Of a stretch of DNA of 64,000 nucleotides, positions 40,606 through 50,222 are shown piece by piece. The position numbers were made by a program, and so were the translations under genes. The first letter of the stretch is position 1; each line of letters begins with the position of its first letter. Under the pieces are notes generated by a model. It worked only from the letters and a program-made list of their open reading frames with translations. It was not told the origin of the DNA and did no database searches. This DNA comes from a virus. Location of the stretch: the IMG/VR virus record IMGVR_UViG_3300027762_000009, positions 1 to 64,000 of that record. One strand, written 5' to 3'.

Positions 40606-41999
40606 TGGAAAATAAAATAAATAATGAAAAGGATATAAAACAAGCTCTCCCTAAAAAAGATTCTACTACATTTGCTGAATTCGGTACAACCGGTTTAAAT
40701 AAATGGGGCGGCGATGTTTATGAAGAATTTCTTACTAATTTGCGCTGGCCACGAGCTGCTAAAGTATATAAAGAAATGAGCAGCAATGATCCAGTTGTAA
40801 CGGCTATCTTATTATGTGCACGACAACTTATCAGAAAAGTTACTTGGACTGTTAAACCAGCATCCGATAAGAGAGCTGATAAGAAAGCGGCAGAGTTTTT
40901 AGATAGTTGTCGTTTGGACATGTCAATGACTTGGGAAGACTTAGTAGATGAAATAATTTCTTACTTTGAGTACGGATGGTCTTTTCATGAAATAGTTTAT
41001 AAAAAAAGAATGGGCTATCAAAAAGAAACCTCTAAAAATAGTAAATTTGATGATGGTTATATTGGTTGGCGTAAAATTGCCGGAAGATCACAAGAATCAT
41101 GGGCCAAATGGTCTTTTAGTGCTGATGATGGTAATGTTGATGGATTATATCAAGATGTAGATAATAGACAGATATTTATCCCAATTGAAAAAGGACTTTT
41201 ATTCAGAACTACAGCCGCCAGAGGTAATCCTGAAGGAAAATCTTTTCTACGTGGAGCTTATCGTCCCTGGTATTTTAAAAAACATATAGAAGAAATTGAA
41301 GGTATAGGTATTGAAAGAGATTTAGCTGGGTTACCTGTACTGAAAACACCTGAAAATGTTGATATCTGGGATACAGAAAATCCAAAAGCACGTCAAGCTA
41401 AGATAGCATCCGAGACCTTAGTACGAAGTATCCGAAGGGACAAAAATGAAGGAGTCGTTTTGCCATTCGGATGGGAATTACAATTATTAGCTTCTGGTAG
41501 TAGCAGACAATTTGATACGAGTACAATTATAAATAGATATGATCAACGTATTGCAATTACATTACTTGCTGATATTGTTATGTTAGGGGCAGATAAAGTA
41601 GGAAGTTTTGCTTTAGCTAATGTTAAGAAGAGTCTATTAGCAGCTGCTTTAGATGCTCAAGTGCAAAGTACTGTAAGTATATTTAATCGTTATGCAATTC
41701 CAAGATTATTTGCATTAAATCCTTTTGTAGGTTTATCAGGATTACCTGAATTACAAGCTTCTTCAGTTGAATCACCTGACTTAAAAGATCTTGGAGATTA
41801 TATCCAAAAATTATCCGGATCTAAAATGCCATTATTTCCAAATGTTAATCTTGAAGATTATCTTCTTACTGTGGCTAATTTACCTAAACCCACTGAGGAA
41901 GAAAGAGTTAAACAAGATAAATTAAGAGAAGCGGGTTTAGCCCCTAAAGAAGCAGACAAAGAAGAAGATAATAATTCTAAGAAGGAGGATGATAAATAA
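40602..41999 (+). CDS. Portal protein (DUF935/Mu gp29-like)
   Basis: 465 residues, start overlapping the terminase stop with GGGAGG upstream. Characteristic are NLRWPRAAKVYKEMSSNDPV, LCARQLIRKVTWTVKP, YFEYGWSFHEIVY and a late IQKLSGSKMPLFP. Length and place between terminase and head genes fit a portal. It forms the dodecameric DNA gate of the capsid. Confidence 0.85.
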   Translation: MMENKINNEKDIKQALPKKDSTTFAEFGTTGLNKWGGDVYEEFLTNLRWPRAAKVYKEMSSNDPVVTAILLCARQLIRKVTWTVKPASDKRADKKAAEFLDSCRLDMSMTWEDLVDEIISYFEYGWSFHEIVYKKRMGYQKETSKNSKFDDGYIGWRKIAGRSQESWAKWSFSADDGNVDGLYQDVDNRQIFIPIEKGLLFRTTAARGNPEGKSFLRGAYRPWYFKKHIEEIEGIGIERDLAGLPVLKTPENVDIWDTENPKARQAKIASETLVRSIRRDKNEGVVLPFGWELQLLASGSSRQFDTSTIINRYDQRIAITLLADIVMLGADKVGSFALANVKKSLLAAALDAQVQSTVSIFNRYAIPRLFALNPFVGLSGLPELQASSVESPDLKDLGDYIQKLSGSKMPLFPNVNLEDYLLTVANLPKPTEEERVKQDKLREAGLAPKEADKEEDNNSKKEDDK

Positions 42000-43378
42000 T
42001 GACTGATAAATATGTACGACAGATATTAAGATATTTAGTAGGCGATGGTGGTCCATCGGTAACGGCTAATGCTACGGGTAATTTATTTCAAAGACTAGAA
42101 GCCGTATTATCAGGCGATGGAACAGAAAGTGCCAAATTAGATGCAATAAAAGTAGTAGCAGACCTTATTTCTAGTAAAATAGGTATTCCTACTGGATCTA
42201 GTTTAGCGGCGGATTTAGGTAATGCATTAGCTAATATCTTAGGAACACCCACATCAGGGACATTAGCAGATGGCATTGAAGCGCTACAAACAAACTTGGA
42301 TGTAATTGAAGGTGATGTGTCTCTTGGGAATATAGCTACTAGTGGTACTACTTCTACGATAGTAAATTCAACTGCCCCTTGGGTACCTAATGAGCATGTA
42401 GGTAAAATGTTAAAGTTTAGTGTTATGGATCAAATTGCTGATGTTCCTTTTACCAGAACGGTTCTTAGTAATACAGCAGATACCATTACGTTTGCCCCAA
42501 GACTTCCCGGATCTGTTGCTACAGCAGTAGTAGGTGAAATATTAGCAGGTCAAGTAACAATAGCTACAGTAGCTGAATCTTTTGCGGCTAATGATTATGT
42601 TGTAGAATTCGTTGCTGGTGTTGGAAACAATATACCTTTATCAGCTGCTTTTGCAAATGATGTATTGACTGTTACTTTAGCTACTGACGGAGCTGGAGCA
42701 CTTGATGCTGGAGTTAATACGGCTACAGCAATAGCAGCTGCTATTGATCTTTTGCCCGAATTTAGTGCAACCATGACTGGCGCTGGAGGTCCAATGATAG
42801 CCACTGTGGTGCCAATAGAGTTTAGTGGTGGTGTAGATACAATGGTAGTTGCTGGGGCAACTAGTTTTACTATTGTAAAAACTCCAGACTATTATTTCCT
42901 AAATACTATAAAAACTATATTAGGGGCAACTAATGATTTTGCTGTAGATAAAACCGTTTTAGGATATTTTAATAGTCTTTATCAACACGTACACAATAAG
43001 GCAATAGTTTTCCCAACTTTGGCAGCTGGAAAAGTTGTAACAGGCGGAGTTGCCGCATGGGCGGAAGGTGCGGCAGTTGAAATAATTGGAACTGCCACAG
43101 CGCCCTTTGCGACGAATGCATTTGATATTCATTGGATTAATTTTGAAGCGGCTTCGGCAAATGATACATATGAATTATCTTTGTATTCTGGCGCCGATGC
43201 TTCAGTTGAAATCGGAAGAGTTAGAACCACTAAATATTCAAACACAGATGGCGTTGTAAGTGTACCAATTCAGATTCCAGCGCAAGCAGCAGGAACTAAA
43301 ATATCCGCAAAAGTAGCTTCTGCTGGTGGCGGAGAAGATACTGTTACTATTTCTGTTTATGCTCATTTATATAGTTAA
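41999..43378 (+). CDS. Virion structural protein, possibly head decoration/spike
   Basis: 459 residues, ATG overlapping the portal stop. Rich in Ala, Thr, Gly and Val, beta-predicted, no enzymatic motif. A short helical N-terminus (RQILRYLVG, residues 6-14) precedes beta repeats. The last 130 residues (from HVHNKAIVF) look like a separate beta-sandwich. Placed between portal and prohead protease. Most likely a head surface protein. Confidence 0.55.
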   Translation: MTDKYVRQILRYLVGDGGPSVTANATGNLFQRLEAVLSGDGTESAKLDAIKVVADLISSKIGIPTGSSLAADLGNALANILGTPTSGTLADGIEALQTNLDVIEGDVSLGNIATSGTTSTIVNSTAPWVPNEHVGKMLKFSVMDQIADVPFTRTVLSNTADTITFAPRLPGSVATAVVGEILAGQVTIATVAESFAANDYVVEFVAGVGNNIPLSAAFANDVLTVTLATDGAGALDAGVNTATAIAAAIDLLPEFSATMTGAGGPMIATVVPIEFSGGVDTMVVAGATSFTIVKTPDYYFLNTIKTILGATNDFAVDKTVLGYFNSLYQHVHNKAIVFPTLAAGKVVTGGVAAWAEGAAVEIIGTATAPFATNAFDIHWINFEAASANDTYELSLYSGADASVEIGRVRTTKYSNTDGVVSVPIQIPAQAAGTKISAKVASAGGGEDTVTISVYAHLYS

Positions 43379-43391
43379 GGAGGTGAATTAA

Positions 43392-44723
43392 TTGGCTAAA
43401 AAAGTAAAGATTAAAGGGGTCATCATTTCAAATGAATGGAAAGGTATATATGATTGGTTCGGTTATGATTCTACATGTCCAAAAGATATAGAAGATGCAT
43501 TAGATATCGCGCAAGGAGCTGATATCGAAATGGATATTAACTCTGGTGGAGGGGATGTTTATGCCGGATCTGAGATATATTCCTTACTTAAAAGCTATAA
43601 AGGTAACATCACCGGTAGAATAGTTGGAATTGCTGCTAGTGCAGCAAGTGTTATAGGTATGGGATGTACTAAATTAGTTATGGCTCCTACAGCACAAATT
43701 ATGATTCACAATGTATCCTCCGGGGCATATGGAGATTATAGAAATTTACAACATAATGCGGATGTTCTTAAAGGCTGGAATACAAGTATCGCCAATGCCT
43801 ATCAGTTAAAAACGGGGATGGAACAAAAAGATCTTCTAAAGCTTATGGATAAAGAAACATGGATGACTGCCCAACAAGCTTTAGAGAGTAAGTTCATTGA
43901 TGAAGTAATGTTTGATCAAAGTAATCGATTAGCTGCCTCTTTTGGTTCAGCAGCTTATGATGAAATGATTCCTACTAAAATTTTAGATAAGCTACGTAAT
44001 AGTGGCTTACTGAAAGATAAAATGCAATTCATTTTAGAAAATAATGTACAGGAAGGAGTGAAAGGTGTGAATTTTGAGGATATTTTGGCAAAATTGTCGG
44101 ATGAAGAAAAACAATTTCTTCAAGATCATATTGCAACGACTGTAAGTAATACTGTTACCACAAGTACAGCTACATTACAAGAGGAAAAGACAACTTTAGA
44201 AAATTCAAATGCTGAACTTCAAGCTAAGTTAGAAGCTATTCCTCAGCCGGAACCAACACAAGATGATGTTCTTGCAAATGCTTCCCCAGAAATAAAAGCA
44301 TTGTTAGACGATGCTAATAGGAAAGCAATGGAAGCTGAAGCAAATCTTCAGCAAATGCAGGATGAAAAAGAACTTAGTACATTCGTGGCAGAGGCTCAGG
44401 CATATGACAAACTTCCCATTAATGCTACAGAATTTGGGCCAGTACTTAGAAATTTTGCTAAGGCTGATTCAGAGGGATTTGAAAAATTACGTGCGTTACT
44501 AACAGCTGTAAATAACGCTACAGAAACAGGTGCTATATTTAGTAATAAAGGAAGTAACAAACCTGTTGAAGGTAATAATGCTTGGGAAAAAATTCAATCG
44601 TTAGTTAAAACAGCTATGGAAAATAATTCTAAAATAAGTCAACCAGATGCAATGCTAAACGTAATCAAAGAAAATCCTGAGCTATATCAGGAATATTTAA
44701 AAGAAATGGAGGGTGATGAATAA
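43392..44723 (+). CDS. ClpP-type prohead protease with C-terminal scaffold-like region
   Basis: TTG start with AGGAGGTG upstream; 443 residues. The protease part (1-190) shows MDINSGGGDVYAGSEIY, nucleophile Ser83 in GIAASAASVIGMG, and His106 in IMIHNVSSG. From about 215 the protein is helical with coiled-coil content (LQEEKTTLENSNAELQAKLE), as in protease-scaffold fusions. It would mature the capsid. No separate scaffold gene is seen, which supports the fusion. Confidence 0.88.
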   Translation: MAKKVKIKGVIISNEWKGIYDWFGYDSTCPKDIEDALDIAQGADIEMDINSGGGDVYAGSEIYSLLKSYKGNITGRIVGIAASAASVIGMGCTKLVMAPTAQIMIHNVSSGAYGDYRNLQHNADVLKGWNTSIANAYQLKTGMEQKDLLKLMDKETWMTAQQALESKFIDEVMFDQSNRLAASFGSAAYDEMIPTKILDKLRNSGLLKDKMQFILENNVQEGVKGVNFEDILAKLSDEEKQFLQDHIATTVSNTVTTSTATLQEEKTTLENSNAELQAKLEAIPQPEPTQDDVLANASPEIKALLDDANRKAMEAEANLQQMQDEKELSTFVAEAQAYDKLPINATEFGPVLRNFAKADSEGFEKLRALLTAVNNATETGAIFSNKGSNKPVEGNNAWEKIQSLVKTAMENNSKISQPDAMLNVIKENPELYQEYLKEMEGDE

Positions 44724-45490
44724 TGAAAGGTGATATGCCTGTACAAAACATTACATTGTTAGCTGATGCTAATTGCTCAGCTAAAAGATATTACGCTGTT
44801 AAAGTTGCAGCTGATGGGCAATTTGAGGTAGCCGGAGCTGGTGACAATGCTATAGGTATCCTACAGAATACACCAGAAGCAGGCCAAGCAGGACAAATTA
44901 TGTGCTTAGGTGTTTCTTATGCAGTTTATGGTGGTATCGTAACTGCGGGACAAAATCTAAAAGCAGATGCGGCTGGAAAATTAGTTACAGCAGGTGGCAC
45001 TGATGCTGTTGTTGCCGTAGCTCTTGAATCTGGTGTAGAAAATGATATACATCCAGTAGTTCTTGTTACAAGAACAGCTTGTGGTGTAGCGGGAATTTCC
45101 GCTGGTTATACTACATTAGCTTTCCCTGTAACTCTCAGTGAAATGGATAATGTGGCAATTGTTACAAATTACGTACCAGGGTTTGCAGGCCAAATTGTAA
45201 AAACTGCTTACGTAGCTAATGTACCTACAACTGATGCAGCTGATAGTAATTTTACAATTACTCCGTCCGTTGTAGGAGTTGGTAACGTAACAGGGGGTGT
45301 TGTTACTCTTGACGTAGGTGCAGCTGGAACAGACCCTGACACTAAAGGTAAAGTTATTAACGGGACAGCTATTACAGCTACTAATACCTTTACAAATGTA
45401 CAAGGTATTACATTAACTGTTAATAACACATCTAATGCATTTGCTGATGGTACTGGTACAGTACTAGTTACTTTAAAAGTAACCGCTTAA
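44723..45490 (+). CDS. Head decoration protein, DUF2190-like with extra C-terminal domain
   Basis: 255 residues. The first 115 residues follow the DUF2190 pattern (AKRYYAVKVA, NAIGILQNTPEAGQ, GGIVTAGQNLKADAAGKL). The rest is a Thr/Val/Asn-rich beta domain with TVTLSEM- and LTVNNTSN-type strands. Located just before the major capsid gene, as usual for capsid stabilising proteins. Confidence 0.75.
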   Translation: MKGDMPVQNITLLADANCSAKRYYAVKVAADGQFEVAGAGDNAIGILQNTPEAGQAGQIMCLGVSYAVYGGIVTAGQNLKADAAGKLVTAGGTDAVVAVALESGVENDIHPVVLVTRTACGVAGISAGYTTLAFPVTLSEMDNVAIVTNYVPGFAGQIVKTAYVANVPTTDAADSNFTITPSVVGVGNVTGGVVTLDVGAAGTDPDTKGKVINGTAITATNTFTNVQGITLTVNNTSNAFADGTGTVLVTLKVTA

Positions 45491-45520
45491 TAAATAATAA
45501 TTGAGAGGAGAGTGAAGGAT

Positions 45521-46498
45521 ATGCCAACTAGGCAACAAACACATATTGATAGAGCGTTAACAAATATCAGTATTAAATATATGAATGAACCTTCAGCATA
45601 TATTGCAGATAAGGTATTTCCGGTAGTACCTGTTAATAAACAGTCAGATAGATACTTCATGTATAAGAAAGAGGATTGGTTCAGAGATGATGCAGAAGAA
45701 AGAGCATTAGGAACTGAATCAGCTGGCGGCGACTATGATATCGATAATACACCTACTTATTTTTGTAGGAAGTATGCATATCATAAAGATGTGTTCGAAG
45801 AAGATAGAACAAATTCAGATGATCCATTAACTCCTGATACAGATGCAACTGAGTTTGTATCCGACAAATTGTTACTAAGAAGAGAAATCCACTGGGCTTC
45901 TAGATTCTTTGTAACTGGTGTTTGGGGAAATGAATTCACTGGTGTTTCAGCCGGACCTAACGCATCACAAGTTCTTCAATGGAATGATGCAAATTCAACT
46001 CCAATTGAAGATATCACAAATAAAGCAACTTTAATCCAGTCAACAACAGGAAAAAGACCTAACAAATTGGTTATTAGCCAATATGTATTTGACCAATTGA
46101 AAAATCACCCTGATATACTTGATAGAATCAAGTATACACAAAAAGGTGTGGTAACTTTAGATCTTTTAGCTATGTTGTTCGAAGTAGAACAAGTTCTCGT
46201 TGCTGGAGCAATTAAAAATTCAGCTAACAAAGGACAAAATGCGTCTATGGATTTCATCATGGGTAAACATGCATTACTTTGCTATACTGTAGCTAGTCCA
46301 TCATTAAAGAAAGCAACGGCAGGATATACATTCGCATGGAAAGGCTTACTGGGAGCCAATGCTGTGGGTGGAAGAATCCTTAGAATTCCTGTGCCTCTAT
46401 TAGGTGAAGGAACAGAAAGAATCGAAGGCGAAATGGCTTGGGACATGAAAATTGTTGCAGCTGACCTTGGTACTTTCTTTAAGGATGTTGTAGCTTAA
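45521..46498 (+). CDS. Major capsid protein
   Basis: I start at ATG 45521 (MPTRQQTHIDRAL) after GAGAGGAG; a GTG at 45512 is less likely. 325 residues. The layout ALTNISIKYMNEPSAYIADK...FPVVPVNKQSDRYF, NKLVISQYVFDQLKNHPDI and a C-terminal GGRILRIPVPLLGEGTER is typical of HK97-fold major capsid proteins. Position after protease and decoration genes fits. Confidence 0.88.
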   Translation: MPTRQQTHIDRALTNISIKYMNEPSAYIADKVFPVVPVNKQSDRYFMYKKEDWFRDDAEERALGTESAGGDYDIDNTPTYFCRKYAYHKDVFEEDRTNSDDPLTPDTDATEFVSDKLLLRREIHWASRFFVTGVWGNEFTGVSAGPNASQVLQWNDANSTPIEDITNKATLIQSTTGKRPNKLVISQYVFDQLKNHPDILDRIKYTQKGVVTLDLLAMLFEVEQVLVAGAIKNSANKGQNASMDFIMGKHALLCYTVASPSLKKATAGYTFAWKGLLGANAVGGRILRIPVPLLGEGTERIEGEMAWDMKIVAADLGTFFKDVVA

Positions 46499-46812
46499 TG
46501 CCGCAACGTTATCAAGTAGCAAGAAAATACGTCAGACATAAAGGTAAGATATATTCCGAAGGAGATCTCCTTCCTGAGAATTTTACAGAAAGAGATCGAA
46601 TGAGGAATCTATATTCAAGAAGGCTCACTCTAATAGAAATATTAGATGGGCCTTTAGGCTTACCTAATATTGTATCAGAATTAAATACAGAAGATGTGCC
46701 CAATAAAGAAACAGCGGTAGATAGTTCCGAAATTCAAAGCGAAAAGACTTCTGTATTAAAAAACCCAACTGGTACGAAGGGCGTAGCTAGTAGATTCCCA
46801 GTAAAAAAATAG
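46498..46812 (+). CDS. Small head protein, unknown
   Basis: 104 residues; its ATG overlaps the capsid stop. A basic N-terminal half (YVRHKGKIYSEGDLLPE) and a polar tail that includes NPTGTKG, encoded by a dispersed-motif copy (46767-46776). Likely a head-completion or minor capsid protein by position. Confidence 0.55.
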   Translation: MPQRYQVARKYVRHKGKIYSEGDLLPENFTERDRMRNLYSRRLTLIEILDGPLGLPNIVSELNTEDVPNKETAVDSSEIQSEKTSVLKNPTGTKGVASRFPVKK

Positions 46813-46824
46813 GAGGTGATATTC

Positions 46825-47214
46825 ATGGCTTGGACATACGTTCCAGCACAGCTAAGTACTAGTCAGTTATATCAAGTAAGATTTCTGATTGGCGACACTG
46901 ATACTAATGATCAACTTTTACAAGATGAAGAGATTAATTTTCAAATTAGTCAAATAGGTTCGGTTAATGGAGCAGCTGTTGCATGCTGTGAGAATATTGC
47001 TTCTAAATTTGCACGACAAGCTGATTATTCATTAGGGCCTTATGCAATTAAAGCTAGTCAGAAAGCAATGAGATATTTAGAACTTTGTGACAAATTAAAA
47101 AGAAATAGTATTGCATGTAACAGTCCTTATTTTTATGATCCAAGTAGAATAATCTTCGATGTAGATATGATGAATTATGATGGAGTGGATGAACATGATG
47201 ATGGGGAGGTATAA
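46825..47214 (+). CDS. Head-tail connector (adaptor) protein
   Basis: I start at ATG 46825 (MAWTYVPAQL) behind AGGAGGTGATATTC. 129 residues, helical. LYQVRFLIGDTDTNDQLLQD followed by a paired-helix region is typical of adaptor proteins that bind the portal. Confidence 0.75.
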   Translation: MAWTYVPAQLSTSQLYQVRFLIGDTDTNDQLLQDEEINFQISQIGSVNGAAVACCENIASKFARQADYSLGPYAIKASQKAMRYLELCDKLKRNSIACNSPYFYDPSRIIFDVDMMNYDGVDEHDDGEV

Positions 47215-47216
47215 GT

Positions 47217-47546
47217 ATGGATGCTCAAGTTAGACGAAGCATGTTACGATTCCCTATCCAATGGCAATCACTTACAAGTGTAAATGGGGCAGGCGAGAAG
47301 ACATATGCGACAGCTGTAACATTGAATAGTTATCCAGTAGGAAAAATAGTTATGTTAACTAATCGATTCGGTGATAAGGTCGTATCAACCAAACACTTTT
47401 ACATTGATGCTTCAAATGTGTCTCAAATTAAAGTTGATGATTTAATTCAAGCTAGTGATTCATCATTAAAATATCCTATTTTAGCTATAGAATTATTTTA
47501 CAAAGAAAATAATATGCTAGATTATGGGGTGGTGTATTTAAAATGA
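47217..47546 (+). CDS. Head closure/head-tail joining protein
   Basis: 109 residues, beta-rich: SMLRFPIQWQSLTSVNGAG, then VGKIVMLTNRFGDKVV. Size, fold tendency and position between the adaptor and the gp10-like gene match head-closure (stopper) proteins. It ends four bases inside the next start. Confidence 0.6.
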   Translation: MDAQVRRSMLRFPIQWQSLTSVNGAGEKTYATAVTLNSYPVGKIVMLTNRFGDKVVSTKHFYIDASNVSQIKVDDLIQASDSSLKYPILAIELFYKENNMLDYGVVYLK

Positions 47547-48184
47547 AAGCAATGGATCTTAGGTTTGAATGGAGTCCTAAAATGACCCAAGATATGATGA
47601 AAAATATCTTGGCTACACGTGAATTGGCTTTATTAGGGGCATATGTAGGTATTGATTATTTGATGGAAGATGTTTATCTTAAAGCTAAAATGAGTTGTCC
47701 TATAGATACAGGAGCATTGTTGGCTAGTTTGTATAAAGAAATTGAGGTAGATGGTTTTGTTGCAAATGCTCATGTAGGGCATGGAGGAAAATATGATCAG
47801 CGAAATCCTGATACGGGTATGCTAACAGATGCTTATGCGATAGAAAGACATGAATTTCTTGGAACATCTGCCAAAGCTCGTAGGAGTGGGGGTACTTCTA
47901 AATGGCTAGAAAAAGCTTTTAATAACATCAAGCCTTATGGTATGATGGTATTAAAAGAACATATAGCAGCTGCTTTAGAAGGTAAAAGTAATGATACATT
48001 AACAGGAAACATTAGAATAGGATTGCGGTCTATAGCAAAGCGTAAAATAGCTAAATCTTATAGACAACCAAGATTTAATAATGCAGGAAAAAGTGGGATA
48101 GAAAAAGCCAATGCTAAAACTCTTAATACCTTAAAAAAGATTGAACGTAGAATGAAAGATTATTATGGGAAGAAAGGGAGGTAA
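47543..48184 (+). CDS. HK97 gp10-like tail-completion protein
   Basis: 213 residues. A central motif AKMSCPIDTGALLASLYKEI is the HK97-gp10 family signature, with AHVGHGGKYDQ and FNNIKPYGMMVLKEHI downstream. The basic C-terminal 50 residues are longer than usual. Acts at the head-tail junction. Confidence 0.8.
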   Translation: MKAMDLRFEWSPKMTQDMMKNILATRELALLGAYVGIDYLMEDVYLKAKMSCPIDTGALLASLYKEIEVDGFVANAHVGHGGKYDQRNPDTGMLTDAYAIERHEFLGTSAKARRSGGTSKWLEKAFNNIKPYGMMVLKEHIAAALEGKSNDTLTGNIRIGLRSIAKRKIAKSYRQPRFNNAGKSGIEKANAKTLNTLKKIERRMKDYYGKKGR

Positions 48185-48189
48185 TATCT

Positions 48190-48582
48190 ATGGGATTATT
48201 ACAAGACATACAAACTTATATAATAGCAGCACATTATGCTACGGCTGATGGGACTGATATTTTTAGAGATTATACTCCTGATGAACCTGATAATATAATC
48301 ATTCTTAATGAGTATGATTCAGTTCCTTCTTTTTATCGTGGTGTAATGATGGGAATTAGGTATGTACAAATTGTAGTACGCAATACTTCAGCAACTACTG
48401 CTAAAACAAAGGCAGATGCTCTGTATCATTTATTCAATGATTCAGAGGAAAATATATTAAATATTACTGCTAGTAGACCAGCAGTAATTACACCAAAGCA
48501 AATGCCTTTTAAGATAACAGTAGATGAACGACAAAGAGTTTTATATGGTTTTAATTTAGCAATAATGACAAAAATAGATTGA
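48190..48582 (+). CDS. Tail terminator/minor capsid-like protein
   Basis: 130 residues behind GGGAGGTAATATCT. DIFRDYTPDEPDNIIILNEY then RYVQIVVRNTSATTAKTKAD, ending FKITVDERQRVLYGFNLAIM, the layout of tail-terminator proteins placed before the major tail protein. Confidence 0.7.
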   Translation: MGLLQDIQTYIIAAHYATADGTDIFRDYTPDEPDNIIILNEYDSVPSFYRGVMMGIRYVQIVVRNTSATTAKTKADALYHLFNDSEENILNITASRPAVITPKQMPFKITVDERQRVLYGFNLAIMTKID

Positions 48583-48595
48583 GAGGAGTGTTTAT

Positions 48596-49483
48596 ATGGC
48601 GGTACAAGTAGGTTTAAAAGATTTATATTATGCACTATTAAATACTGACCCTGTTGGAGGTACGCCTACCTATGCAGCACCAGTAAGAATAGTAGGTGCA
48701 ATTAAAGCAAGCATAAACCCAAATACATCATCTGAAACTTTATATGCTGATGATGGTCCATCAGAAACAGCAACTACATTAGGTAAAATTGATTTAGAGT
48801 TAAATGTTGTTGATGTAGATTTAGATACACAAGCAACTCTTTTAGGACATACTCTTGCAGGAGGAGTGCTTATCAGAAAATCAGCTGATACACCTCCTTA
48901 TGTAGCAATAGGTTTTAGAACATTAAAATCTAATGGAAAATACAGATACACTTGGTTAGCTAAAGGTAAGTTTGAACTTTCTGAACAAGCTAACGAAACA
49001 AAAGGTGAATCAGTTAATTTCCAAACACCAACATTAAAGGGATCTTTTGTTAAAAGAGATGCGGATGATGAATGGGAAAGACATATTGATGAAGATCATG
49101 TAGATTATATCGCAGCTATGGGAAGCGCTTGGTTCACTAGTCCATTACAATCAGGTGATACTACACCACCTACAATTTCTTCTTACTTACCTATAGATGG
49201 AGCAGTAGGACAAGCCGTTGATGTAAATATGGTTATCACTTTCAGTGAAGCTATGGCTCTTTCTACACTAACTACAGATAATATCTTCATCACCAAGGTA
49301 TCTGATGGAGCTCCTGTGGCAGCCGCATTAACAGTTAATGCAGGTAGAACAGAAGTAACAGTTAACCCAACTAATAATTTAAGTGGCGGTACAGAATATC
49401 GTGTTAATATCACCACAGCGGTTAAAGATGTTTATGGTAATAAATTGGCAGCACATGCACATAGTGAATTTACTACTACTTAG
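48596..49483 (+). CDS. Major tail protein with C-terminal Ig-like domain
   Basis: 295 residues behind GAGAGGAGTGTTTAT. The tube domain (1-195) has GLKDLYYALL at the start and a long beta core. From about 197 a bacterial Ig-like (Big_5-type) domain begins at DTTPPTISSYLPIDGAVGQA and ends AHAHSEFTTT. Such domains decorate tail tubes and can bind cell-surface sugars. Confidence 0.85.
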   Translation: MAVQVGLKDLYYALLNTDPVGGTPTYAAPVRIVGAIKASINPNTSSETLYADDGPSETATTLGKIDLELNVVDVDLDTQATLLGHTLAGGVLIRKSADTPPYVAIGFRTLKSNGKYRYTWLAKGKFELSEQANETKGESVNFQTPTLKGSFVKRDADDEWERHIDEDHVDYIAAMGSAWFTSPLQSGDTTPPTISSYLPIDGAVGQAVDVNMVITFSEAMALSTLTTDNIFITKVSDGAPVAAALTVNAGRTEVTVNPTNNLSGGTEYRVNITTAVKDVYGNKLAAHAHSEFTTT

Positions 49484-49523
49484 TAGTTAGCAATACTTTA
49501 AAAAATAAAAGGAGGAAGGCTGT

Positions 49524-49985
49524 ATGGCACATTTAAAGGATATAAGACCAGAACCAGTTAAAATTGAATTAGGCGGAAAAGAAAGGATCATTAAGTATGA
49601 CCTTAACGCCTTTGCTGAATTAGAAAAAAGATTTGGCTCAGTTGAAATAGCTATGACTGATCTGCAAAAGGGTAGCTTAGCCAGTATTAAAATGATTTTA
49701 TGGGTAGGTTTAATACATGAAGAAGCTACTATAGATGAATTCACAGGAGATGTAATTAGTTATGGCATCACTCCGTACCAGGTGGGTGGTTGGATTACCC
49801 CTTCTATGTTACCTATGGTGTCAGAAAAATTAGGTGAAGCTATTACAGATGGTTCTCCAGAAGTAAAAACGGTAATGGGTGTAGAAAATAATGATAGTCC
49901 AGATATTGATACATCAAAAATGGCTAAAGTAGTGTTAACAGAAGAAGAAAAGAAAAAGGAAGCTGAAGAATTAAAAAACGATTAG
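49524..49985 (+). CDS. Tail assembly chaperone G-type
   Basis: 153 residues. A short beta start (EPVKIELGGKERIIKYDLNA) and FAELEKRFGSVEIAM are typical of tail chaperones. The frame ends two codons after a slippery heptamer (49973-49979), where a fraction of ribosomes should shift to the next frame. Chaperone for the tape measure. Confidence 0.78.
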   Translation: MAHLKDIRPEPVKIELGGKERIIKYDLNAFAELEKRFGSVEIAMTDLQKGSLASIKMILWVGLIHEEATIDEFTGDVISYGITPYQVGGWITPSMLPMVSEKLGEAITDGSPEVKTVMGVENNDSPDIDTSKMAKVVLTEEEKKKEAEELKND

Positions 49986-50026
49986 ACCACGTTGTTAATG
50001 AGGCAATGCCTCATGATGATGCGTGG
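49973..50026 (+). promoter_or_regulatory. Programmed -1 ribosomal frameshift site
   Basis: Slippery A-AAA-AAC (49973-49979) in the zero frame, a 7-base spacer, then CCACG (49987-49991) pairing with CGTGG (50022-50026) around an inner ATGAGG/CCTCAT hairpin. A -1 shift continues through an open frame into the 50006-50209 region. Confidence 0.8.
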
Positions 50027-50209
50027 GATTGGGTTTTATTATATTATACAGGCACTATTATTTTAAAAATGCCTATGATACAATTTTGGAAATGCACACC
50101 AAGAAAATTACAGAAGTTAGTTGATATGTATATATACATTAACTCAAGTAATAATAAAGATAAAAGTAAGCAAAGTAAGCCAGGATATATTGACCAAGTT
50201 TGGAAATAG
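49980..50209 (+). CDS. Tail assembly chaperone T-part, made by -1 frameshift
   Basis: After slippage the frame runs from the heptamer through RLDHVVNEAMPHDDAWDWVL to LYYTGTIILKMPMIQFWKCT and on to 50209 without a stop. It has its own ATG at 50006 but no good ribosome site. The G-GT fusion is the classic tail chaperone pair just before the tape measure gene. The fusion would be about 228 residues. Confidence 0.78.
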
Positions 50210-50222
50210 GGGGTGAGGAAAC

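Noticed and set aside
50006-50209. Independent small gene after the tail chaperone
   Set aside because: No good ribosome site; the slippery heptamer and open -1 frame show it is the frameshifted part of the chaperone.
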